This document shows, in pieces, positions 45,811 to 59,586 of a stretch of 64,000 bases of DNA. Position 1 is the first letter of the stretch. Every line of letters starts with the position of its first letter. Made by a program: the position numbers and the translations under genes. The stretch lies in NCBI RefSeq assembly GCF_037975245.1, contig NC_092572.1:32399989-32463988 (forward strand). Direction: 5' to 3'. This DNA is from Apostichopus japonicus (Eukaryota; Echinodermata; Holothuroidea; Aspidochirotida; Stichopodidae). The notes under the pieces were generated by a model. It saw only the letters and a list, made by a program, of their open reading frames with translations, was not told where the DNA came from and did not search any database.

Positions 45811-46077
45811 AATATTGCTTACGTAGTTTCCTGATGGTCTTCAACCATTTATAACTTGACAATTTGAATAAACACACAAAGCAGAAGTGAGGTTATCGTT
45901 GAAAACTAAATTCTAGTTTTTATATTAAAATTTATATATTTAAAAAACATTTTTTCCCCATTTTCCATGTTATATCTCTATTACAAAAACAGAATATTGC
46001 TTATCTAGTTTCCTAATGGTCTTCAACCATTTATTAGGCCTACTTGACAATTTGAATAAACACACAAAGCAGAAGTC
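45811..46077. repeat. Local duplication, two copies about 180 bp apart
   Basis: AATATTGCTTA...AGTTTCCT(G/A)ATGGTCTTC...TTGAATAAACACACAAAG at 45811-45888 recurs at 45993-46077 with a 9-10 bp insertion. The AT-rich DNA between the copies is unrelated. Confidence 0.8.
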
Positions 46078-46079
46078 GA

Positions 46080-48690
46080 CTAATAATAAATAACTACAAT
46101 CCCATACATACGCCCATACATATGTAGACGTGTAATGGAACTGCTTATTAACAAAGCAAGACAACCTGGCTTAACAATTTCTTCCCACTATGGACCGTTA
46201 ATGCAATATTCCTTGCTCAATATATGATAAGAAGAGTTGACATCGATCAAAACAAAGCTTCCAACACAGTCTTTTAGAATTACAGCTGTAATTTCACAAA
46301 CCTCATCAGTTAATACATCTATCCATAGTGATTTTTGTCAATTAGACTGCTCACTTGCTGATTCCTGAAAAACTAGAATTTATCTTTATTTCTTTGCCTG
46401 GTTATTTATACAAAATTCTAACTCAACTGACAGAAGATATCAGTTTACTGCTATCTAATTCTGACTATCCTGTGCTTTCATCGTGTAAAACTCATGCCTC
46501 ATGATATATTTGTTCCTTCAAATTTTGTTAAAAACATCTCTATTGTGGTTAGTATCCCTTCCTGCAAACAGTGGGACGAAACTTCAGATACGTGAAATTG
46601 AATAAGTTACCATATCACTCCCGAATGGCCAAACTGACTTGTACAATGTACAATATAGTGCAGAAAGTGTGAATCATTTGATATATTTGTGTGAGTTGAT
46701 ACAGATGAAATGAACAATGCAAGGCAAGCAAAAATGCAAGTTCCGAAAGAAAATATTTCCGTAGGTAGAGTATTGGTTGAATGGAGAATTATTTAATGTA
46801 GAATAATAAGGTTCCAGAAAATTTCCTCAATGTTCTAGTCGGGCAAAAGTTTTCAGTATCTTGTCAATTAAGTTACTTCTCATTATCTTATCATCTTTCT
46901 AGCATATTTTGTTGGCCCAAAAATGACTGAAGACAATTTATAAAATTCGATCGATGGGAGTGGTGGAAAGTGGAACAAAATCAAACAAACCCTCGACTGA
47001 CCACAGAAGGTATAATCAAAGAGTTCAAAGTCAAACCAAGTTAAATTTGCCCTACAAATGAAGCACGTGTGCGTGACACTTTTATTGTTTTAACAGAGGC
47101 GGATTTTAGTCGATGATTGATGGTCTCCTTGAGGTACAATCATAGCTGGTAATAGTAATAATGGAGTGGATACAATCTTTTTTCTACGTCTTAAGTATAC
47201 TTCTTACACATTTCCCTTTAACTATATATGCCATTTCTGTCAGCATATATTTGACACATTTGATTATAGCAGCTGTAAGTACTTTTTTTTCTTCATTTAT
47301 TCCAGTTTTGACAAGCGCGAGAAATTCGTAAACAATAAAATGCACCTGTAACTTCTAACTGATAGTATTTTCACGACCGTCTGTTTTTCAGGTTTTCTTC
47401 ATGACAAATAGTGAGATAAATGTTCGCGTGCAATAAAGAGGTATGATCGCACTATATTGAGTAGTCATTTGTAATAATAGGTCAAATGCGCTCGGAAAGA
47501 CCTACAGTTTCCATTCATTTCAACAATGTCGAATACTCTCCTATAGAGTCAACTTACATTGAACACAAGCTGTCAATTAACTCTCTGTCGAGTTCGACAT
47601 TCTTTGTACCATGCACCTCGTAGCGTAATAGTTAGGTAATAGTTAAATAGGATACAAAATGCTATTCAACAGGAATTGATAGCTCTATAAATGGTTCAGG
47701 ATGGGTGTAGAAGCCATCTACTATAGCAATCAATTATGGGCCCATGCTTTATTTCATCCGTGTAAATTGTGTATGCTTTTTTTTACACACTGGCACCTGA
47801 AATACAATAAAAATTTAGATTAAAATGTTATGGCAATCAACCCTAAACCAACATATTTTTATTTGCATTTCAAAGTTTTGGAAATGAACCAAATTGGTCG
47901 TAGCCTTCTCAATTAAGTAAAATACATCTCGATCAAATTATCAATTTGAGAACGTGATAAGCACTCTTCTTCCTGGAAATGGTCCAGGGTAGCAGTAAAC
48001 TCCATTAAATGTTCGACGACTTCTTGGTGAAGAGGAGGACCCTTCACCCAGCGACTGGCTTTGCGACTGAACTCAAGGTTACCTACTTCTATGCTAGCAA
48101 TTTGTATTGCCTTCAGTATTACTATTTCTTCAATATTTACGTTCCTTACGTAATTGACAATTTAACATCAGTCCAGAGGACTACCGCGTTTTAGACAAGT
48201 CCTTGATTGGCCACTGATATTTGATAAAATAATGTCATCTGCCTAACACGCAATTTCGGTTTTTTTTATATCTCGAAAGGATACTCCATGAGAAATTTTG
48301 TTTCGATATACCTAAGAATAAAATAAGATAACTAAAAATAATTTCAAGCAATTATCAAACTTTCATTCAAGTTGCACACTGACAACAAAGTGTGTTCTTA
48401 TTTTTACTTTTACAGTTATCCCTTGGATAACGTGGCTTGTTTGCATCAAGAGGTTGTAAAGGTCATACAAAAATACCAAATTGTGTTTTTCTAGCAAATT
48501 GGATGCAGATTTGAAAGTAAAACCATGATCTGCAAGTGTGCAAAAGGGCATCATTCATTATTTTCATTAAATTTAGACTGCCCCTGTGGTCATTGTTGAC
48601 CCTTTCCAGAGATAATATCATCCTTCTGGTGTATATGAAACATTAATGTGTAGAAGGGACTGAATGGGCAAAGTCTAACTTTCAAGAGGG
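46080..48690. other. Noncoding AT-rich stretch
   Basis: No exon, RNA gene or clear repeat family is recognised. Confidence 0.5.
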
Positions 48691-48696
48691 AACTTA

Positions 48697-48790
48697 AGAA
48701 CTTTCAGAGCGGGACACTTTAGAACTTTCAGTGCGGGACACTTTAGAACTTTCAGAGCGGGACTTTAGAACTTTCAGAAGGGCACTTTAG
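48697..48790. repeat. Short tandem repeat, four units of 22-24 bp
   Basis: Units of AGAACTTTCAGAGCGGGACA plus CTTT repeat four times, the last two shortened to 22 bp. No coding meaning is seen. Confidence 0.85.
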
Positions 48791-53727
<4,937 letters not shown>

Positions 53728-53741
53728 CTATCCCCTTCTCA
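53728..53741 (-). promoter_or_regulatory. Polypurine tract (plus-strand primer) of the LTR element
   Basis: TGAGAAGGGGATAG on the minus strand directly abuts the 3' LTR, as required for a PPT. Confidence 0.75.
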
Positions 53742-55243
53742 GTCCTTAACTTGTCCCCAAGTTATGAAAACAATATAGTATAAGGATCGCTAATTAGACA
53801 CAAATCTAAAATCATACACATACTAATACAAAAAGAAATCCAAAATACATGAAAACGTATAAAAGCAAAGTATAGCTAATAGTGCCTGCCATGCACGAGA
53901 GCCGATACACACAATAACATTTGATATTAACTCTTAATATGGGTTCTGAACTAACTTTTGAGATAAAAACGTATCACATGTCAATCTGTACCGGCTAAAA
54001 AAAATATGTCCTAGCTCGACTGCGAAAGAAGAAAGTTACGCAATACGAGAGTAATAGAAGAGTAATATGACCTTACATGCACGTGTTCATACCCTAAAGG
54101 AATAACGCGGCTCGCGCGAAAGTGCAATTTGGACTCATGTGAGGTCACATTCCAGATACAACTAGTAAAAGTAAAAACAACTTACGGTGCCGTACATAGA
54201 TATAAATACATGAAAACAATCCAAGTGAATCAAAACATAACACTCTTGATGTAACACAGAGATCCAAACCACAAAATAAATTGATTGGAAGTCCGCATCA
54301 AAATATGAAATGTCCACAAGATTTCCAAAGTAAAAAGATATCATAACGAAACCGGAGGTCAAGGGCGGCGGAAGCACTTTCAATCTGGGGGGGGCACCAA
54401 CGTCGAAGGGCACTTAGCAGAAATTCGATTGGACTGATGCAGCCTGATATTTAGTACCCTTTATAACTCTTATTGTATTATCTTATTTGCGTATACACAT
54501 CACTCCATCAACGCCACCCCCCCCCCCCCCTTCAAGGAAACAATGCATATTAGCACTGCAATATCTAATGTGCAAATTGGGAAACAAGGAAATAGACAAA
54601 ATGAGGTGAAATCATTATAAAGTCCAAGTCCCTGCACACGCGATCGATACATGCATGAAAGCAAATGAAATATGTCAAAATACTGAAAGAAAAATACTTT
54701 TCTATGTGTTTTTCAATGGTTAAACTGATATTATTATGATAATTATTATTGTAACGACTTTCCGAATAATTCTAACCAATTTGGAAGGGTTATAACACGG
54801 CAAATGATTGTATGTTATTGGCATGCGATGTAATAACCAACGCATGCCTATATGATATGCACATTGACATGTTGAACGCGCGCGTAGCGCGCGAAAAATT
54901 TTGGTAATATTTTTCGGGCAAGTCGTTACAGCCTCCCCAATTCAAATTGGGCTCCTACGCCTGTGGTAGTAAACATTTAAAAATTCCCGAAATATTTCAT
55001 TCGACGTGGGTTTCGCTTTGTTAACTCTTTTTTTATTTAGAAATTTTTTGGTAGAAAAAGGGCACATTTTTAACCTGAGGAAAAGTGGGGGGGCACGTGC
55101 CCCCTGTGCCCCCCCGGTTCCGCCGCCCTTGCCGGAGGTCCGCATCAAAAGGTGAAATGTCCATAATATTTTCACAGTAAAAATGTATAATAAAGAAACA
55201 CGTTATTTAACACAAAAGTCCTGATCGAGGACATCTCTATGGA
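53742..55243 (-). other. 3' noncoding part of the LTR element, with a 67-bp duplication split by the hAT insertion
   Basis: No conserved ORF is seen. About 54287-54353 and 55134-55200 are related copies (GGA(A/G)GTCCGCATCAAAA, GTGAAATGTCCA, then AGTAAAAA) that were adjacent before the nested element inserted between them. Confidence 0.65.
54360..55131. mobile_element. Nonautonomous hAT-type DNA transposon, 772 bp, nested in the LTR element
   Basis: A perfect 14-bp terminal inverted repeat CAAGGGCGGCGGAA lies at 54360-54373 and, inverted, at 55118-55131. An 8-bp target duplication CCGGAGGT lies at 54352-54359 and 55132-55139. TIRs beginning CA and 8-bp duplications are typical of hAT elements. 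There is no transposase ORF. G- and C-runs lie near both ends. The interior 54820-54962 is shared with 39551-39692, so it is a family member. Confidence 0.9.
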
Positions 55244-55537
55244 TTAACGGTAAGTCAACAGTTCGCTGGTCTGTGGGGGTAATTCGAATCCCTCCTTCTC
55301 CGTGGTAAGGACTGTACCATCTGGGTATTGGACCGTATGTCTTTTCTGTAAATAACTCCAAGTCCAATGTTTTTTTACTTCCGCGTTGATTGTGAGTGGA
55401 ATCTGTGAAGCAACCATCAGGTTCCGCAGACGGGTCAGTTCTTTATCATCCAGAGTTGAATCCGACGATGCTGTTGAAGAGGTTGATGTTGAAGTGGTTG
55501 GGGAAGGTGTGGAGCTATCCTCCATGGGTGATGTCAT
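55244..55537 (-). CDS. Small ORF downstream of integrase in the LTR element
   Basis: A 97-residue ORF opens with a true ATG at 55537-55535. The N-terminal third is Ser/Thr-rich (MEDSSTPSPTTSTSTSSTAS). The rest is a mixed domain with WTWSYLQKRHTVQYPDG. No known family is recognised. It follows the integrase region by about 150 bases. It has no signal peptide or membrane span, so it is not an envelope gene. It might be an accessory protein, or a chance ORF. Confidence 0.5.
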   Translation of the reverse strand: MTSPMEDSSTPSPTTSTSTSSTASSDSTLDDKELTRLRNLMVASQIPLTINAEVKKHWTWSYLQKRHTVQYPDGTVLTTEKEGFELPPQTSELLTYR

Positions 55538-55690
55538 GGGGGTTGGCGCTCGTCTATATCACTGGGTCCAAACAAAAGGTCGATAGGTCCGCACGAAAAA
55601 CAATCTATATACTTGTGGTCTACCAATACAACGCCCGAAAGGAAGGTTTGCGGACATTGCTCTATCTTTACAATAAAAACAATAAAGTAA

Positions 55691-55981
55691 CTACGAGGCC
55701 TCACCAACTCTGTTGGTCTCAACATTCTCTCCAGATGCTAAGCACAATTTAAGACGATCGTGGTGAACGACCTTCGGCCTCGATCGTTCCGACTGTTTTA
55801 TACGATAAGTTACATCGGATAACTTATTAACTATTAAATATGGGCCTTCCCAATATCTTTGCAACTTAGGAGACAGTCCCTTTTTCTTACTGGGGTTATA
55901 CAGCCAGACTTTATCACCGACGTTATAATTTTTGGCATTGCTAAGCCTATCATAGGACTTCTTCTGCCTTTCAACTGACGC
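55691..55981 (-). pseudogene. pol: Integrase C-terminal (GPY/F) segment, out of frame with pol
   Basis: This frame, different from the main pol frame, encodes KVWLYNPSKKKGLSPKLQ and RYWEGPY, the GPY/F module that normally ends Ty3/gypsy integrase, and closes at TAG (55693-55691). The break to the pol frame lies at about 55979-55985 in an AAACAAAGC stretch and looks like loss of one base. Confidence 0.8.
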
Positions 55982-58900
55982 TTTGTTTCGATTCTAGCCA
56001 TTTCATGAACTGTCCTAAGTTTTTCTTCCAATTTACTTACATAACAAATACTTGAACTAATTTCAACATGGGGAGGGTGTACCAGGAGATCAACTGGGAG
56101 ATTCATCTCCCTTCCTAACATCATTACACTGGGTGTCTCTCCCGTGGTCTCGTGAACAGAGGAGCGGTACGCCATGGTAACATGGGGCAACCATTCATCC
56201 CAATCACGTTGGTTTTCCGAAACAACGGCCGATAACATTGCCTCTAAGGTTCTGTTAAAACGCTCCACCATGCCATCAGATTGGGGGTGAAAGGCTGTGG
56301 TGCGAGTTTTATCGATACCAAGGAGCTGTGCTAATTCTTTAAACAAATTTGACTCGAAATTTCGGCCCTGGTCAGTATGCAACTGTAGGGGAACACCGAA
56401 CCTCAACACAAACTGTTCTACAAAGACTCTGGCCACAGTAACTGCCTCCTGGTTTGGGATCGCATAAGCCTCGGTCCACTTAGTAAAGTAGTCCGCTACA
56501 CACAAAATATATCTATTTCCCGTGTCGGTAACTGGTAAGGGTCCCAATATATCCATGGCCACTCTTTCCATGGGGGCTCCTACCACGTACTTTTGCATAC
56601 GTGCTCTATGAGATTTAATTGGACCCTTCCTTGAAGAGCATTTTTCACATTGCCGACACCATCTCTCTATATCCTTATGATATCCAGCCCAGTAAAATCT
56701 AGATTGGACTCTCCTCATAGTTTTCTTAACACCTAGGTGACCAGCTGTGGCATTACTATGTAACAAAGACATTACCTCATTACGCATGCTTCTAGCCACC
56801 ACTAATTTCAAGGAGATCTCATTCCCCGACTCAGATTCCCATTTTCGATAAAGAATACCGTTTCTGAGACATAAGACCTTCCACATACCCCAGTAAGTTT
56901 TGAAAGTCTTGTTCTCAGCTGAAATCAGCGACCATTGTGGCCTTTCTTTGGAAATAACCATCCAGTCTATGATTCGACTGATGTCGTTATCACCCTGCTG
57001 CGCCTTCTTAATGTCTTCTACAGACCACTGGTCCACCCAAGCACCATCTAGCTCTAGCCTGGGAGCAACTATCTCTGGCACAACCTGTCCATTATCTTTT
57101 CCACTTTGAGTTGGACTTTCTACTGATGTAGCGGGGTCCATCCCCTTCTCAGCATCTGTCCTAATTTCGCCCAGCCTATCAGTTTGACTCCCACCCTGTT
57201 TAGTTTTACTACGGGTTACAACCGTACATACGTGGGTGTCAAGGGTACCCTCACTTTCACTGAGTTGTTGTCCAGTAAGATTTCCCCCAGTATCCTCTAA
57301 TGTAATTAATTCCGTTTCCTCTAAACGGAGGCAATACCTACAGTCTACGCACGGGCGTCGGGAAAGCGCATCTGCATTCCCGTGTTTACTTCCTGGACGG
57401 TGCTGAATTTCGTAGTTATAAGTGCCCAGCATTTCAAGCCATCGCGCAATCTGCCCCTCGGGTTGTTTAAAATTAAGTAACCACCTCAAAGCACCATGGT
57501 CAGTTCGCACAAGAAATTCAGCACCGTACAGATAATGGTGAAAGTGTTTAATTGATGCTACTATAGCGTACAACTCTTTTCTTGTTACGCAATACCTTCG
57601 TTCAGCCTTACTAAACGATTTACTAAAATATGCGATTACTCTTTCTTCTCCTCCCTGGATTTGAGAGAGAACACTACCCAAGCTTTCATTGCTTGCATCT
57701 GTGTCAAGAATATACTTGTCAATGGGGGTGGGGAAGGCTAATATAGGAGTAGAGGTTAGGGCTACCTTCAAGGCGTCAAATGCTTCTTCGCATTCTTCAT
57801 TCCACAGAAATCTTTTTCCCTTTTCTGTCAAACGATGTAAAGGACGTGCAATAAGAGTGAAGTTTTTAACGAACTTCCTGTAATAAGAACATAAACCTAC
57901 AAATCCTCTCACGTCACGAACACAATTTGGCCTTGGCCAATTTTTAACAACAGCCACCTTTGACGGATCAGTCGAAACTCCGTCCTTGCTAACTACGTGT
58001 CCAAGAAACTCCACTTTTTGTTTGAAAAGAAAACATTTCTTAGGCGACAGTTTCAGTCCCGCTAATTTGAACCTCGTAAAAACATCATCTATGGCAGCAA
58101 TGTGTTCCTCAAAATTCTTTCCAAAAATAATTACATCGTCTAGATAGACTAAACATGTTTGCCACTGCAAACCAGATAAAATTTTCTCCATCAATCTTTC
58201 AAAGGTGGCTGGTGCATTGCAAAGCCCGAACGGCATGACACAAAATTGATATAGACCACTGTGGGTGATAAAAGCGGTCTTTTCCCTATCAGACTCGTCC
58301 ATTTCGACCTGCCAGTAGCCACTCGCTAGGTCGAGGGTCGTAAACCAAGTGGATCCATTAAGACTATCTAAGGAGTCATCGATTCTAGGGATAGGGTAGC
58401 TATCTTTAGTGGTAATATCGTTAAGCCTACGATAATCTACACAAAAACGAGTTGATCCATCTTTCTTTTTAACTAAAACAACTGGAGACGCCCATGGGCT
58501 AGATGAAGGTTCAATCACCCCCCGTCTTAACATATCTGAAACCTCGTTAGCTGCATCCTCTCTTTTATTCAGAGGCAGTCTCCTAGCATGTTGTTTAATA
58601 GGGGTCACCTCTTTAGTTGGAATTTTGTGTTTCACAATATCAGTCCTTCCTAAATCCTCCTTACACTTTGCAAAAATACTCTCATGCTTCAGAAGAAGCC
58701 TCCTAACTAAAGCTTTTTGATTTTCATCAAGTGATCCTTCCAAAGAGTTGTACAGCCCTAAAATGTGCTGTGGTAAGTCAGTGACTCCCCCACCCTCAGT
58801 GGAAGTGTCACCCTCCGTGTTTTGTACCGATAAAACTTCCTCTACAGGCTCACACGTGGCCGCCGTAACTCCTTCATACACCGTGACCGGCACTGAATCT

Positions 58901-59127
58901 ACATTAATCATGCGGATTGGTACCACGTGACTCTGGGGATTAACCACAGCTTTAGCTACCATAATCGAGTGTTTCTTTACAAAACTTTCACAAGGCTCTA
59001 CAATAAACTCTGTTCCGTCTAATTTATTGGCAAGTTTACCTGGTACTACAATTTCCTGGCCTGGACTTATGCAGACTGTCTCAGCTACCGTGATTCTATT
59101 CACTACGTTACTAGGGGCATTCAATCT
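55834..59127 (-). CDS. pol: pol: reverse transcriptase, RNase H and integrase (C-terminus frameshifted)
   Basis: About 1096 codons after the TAG at 59130-59128, in the same frame as protease; no own ATG is required. The linker is followed by RT (TLDLASGYW near residue 263, YLDD at 327-330). RNase H follows (DTDAS at 474, RTDHGALRW at 540, NADALSR). Integrase has a zinc finger with H789, H796, C826 and C829 and a catalytic triad D858, D918, E954 (D-x59-D-x35-E). All catalytic residues are present. The last 40 or so residues are out of frame, so the integrase tail is lost in this copy. Confidence 0.95.
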   Translation of the reverse strand, partial: RLNAPSNVVNRITVAETVCISPGQEIVVPGKLANKLDGTEFIVEPCESFVKKHSIMVAKAVVNPQSHVVPIRMINVDSVPVTVYEGVTAATCEPVEEVLSVQNTEGDTSTEGGGVTDLPQHILGLYNSLEGSLDENQKALVRRLLLKHESIFAKCKEDLGRTDIVKHKIPTKEVTPIKQHARRLPLNKREDAANEVSDMLRRGVIEPSSSPWASPVVLVKKKDGSTRFCVDYRRLNDITTKDSYPIPRIDDSLDSLNGSTWFTTLDLASGYWQVEMDESDREKTAFITHSGLYQFCVMPFGLCNAPATFERLMEKILSGLQWQTCLVYLDDVIIFGKNFEEHIAAIDDVFTRFKLAGLKLSPKKCFLFKQKVEFLGHVVSKDGVSTDPSKVAVVKNWPRPNCVRDVRGFVGLCSYYRKFVKNFTLIARPLHRLTEKGKRFLWNEECEEAFDALKVALTSTPILAFPTPIDKYILDTDASNESLGSVLSQIQGGEERVIAYFSKSFSKAERRYCVTRKELYAIVASIKHFHHYLYGAEFLVRTDHGALRWLLNFKQPEGQIARWLEMLGTYNYEIQHRPGSKHGNADALSRRPCVDCRYCLRLEETELITLEDTGGNLTGQQLSESEGTLDTHVCTVVTRSKTKQGGSQTDRLGEIRTDAEKGMDPATSVESPTQSGKDNGQVVPEIVAPRLELDGAWVDQWSVEDIKKAQQGDNDISRIIDWMVISKERPQWSLISAENKTFKTYWGMWKVLCLRNGILYRKWESESGNEISLKLVVARSMRNEVMSLLHSNATAGHLGVKKTMRRVQSRFYWAGYHKDIERWCRQCEKCSSRKGPIKSHRARMQKYVVGAPMERVAMDILGPLPVTDTGNRYILCVADYFTKWTEAYAIPNQEAVTVARVFVEQFVLRFGVPLQLHTDQGRNFESNLFKELAQLLGIDKTRTTAFHPQSDGMVERFNRTLEAMLSAVVSENQRDWDEWLPHVTMAYRSSVHETTGETPSVMMLGREMNLPVDLLVHPPHVEISSSICYVSKLEEKLRTVHEMARIETKRQLKGRRSPMIGLAMPKIITSVIKSGCITPVRKRDCLLSCKDIGKAHI

Positions 59128-59580
59128 CTAGTTGCCGAAACATTGAACCACAATATTCCCAATTTTTATCTGACCAAGGCCTAGATCTATTTGGCACTTG
59201 TATTTTGCGAGGAAATCACACCCTAATATGAAATCAGAAGATATGTCTGCAACCCACACCGGGTGGCTCGCCGAAAAATCTCCCATCTTCAATGAAAAAT
59301 TACCACAACCGAACAACGGTATACTTCGATCATCGGCCATAACCAAGTCCTCTCCAGTTCTCTCTAACTTTGGCCGTGCACTCTGAACAATTTCCTGATA
59401 CACACTACGTTTCACCACACAAATATTTGCACCCGTATCAATCAAGCTATCTAAAGTCCTACCATGGATTTGTATTCTTGCGTACAATCCATCTCTATTA
59501 TTCTTTTCACTAAGTGACGTTACAAAGGGCCTTTTGGGACCACTAGCCGACTCATGGCCCGCTGAACCGGCTTTTACTAG
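59128..59580 (-). CDS. pro: pro: aspartic protease, in the -1 frame relative to gag
   Basis: The frame opens after a TAA at 59592-59590 and overlaps the end of gag. The protease active site is LIDTGA, followed by the later motif ILGCDFL. No start codon is needed if it is made by frameshifting from gag; an ATG-less start fits this. It ends at TAG 59130-59128, then the same frame runs on as pol. The length of about 130 residues is normal for a retroelement protease. Confidence 0.9.
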   Translation of the reverse strand, partial: LVKAGSAGHESASGPKRPFVTSLSEKNNRDGLYARIQIHGRTLDSLIDTGANICVVKRSVYQEIVQSARPKLERTGEDLVMADDRSIPLFGCGNFSLKMGDFSASHPVWVADISSDFILGCDFLAKYKCQIDLGLGQIKIGNIVVQCFGN

Positions 59581-59586
59581 TTTCCC
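59527..59586 (-). promoter_or_regulatory. -1 ribosomal frameshift signal: slippery heptamer and predicted pseudoknot
   Basis: On the minus strand the heptamer G-GGA-AAC (59586-59580) is in the correct phase with gag and is directly followed by the gag stop. Seven bases later AGCCG (59572-59568) can pair with CGGCT (59549-59545). The loop GGGCC (59560-59556) can pair with downstream GGCCC (59531-59527). This is the layout of an H-type pseudoknot as used by retroviruses and coronaviruses. The structure is predicted by eye only. Confidence 0.8.

Noticed and set aside
53742-55243. An envelope gene in the 3' part of the LTR element
   Set aside because: No signal peptide, transmembrane span or long ORF is present; the region is noncoding and interrupted by the hAT-type element.
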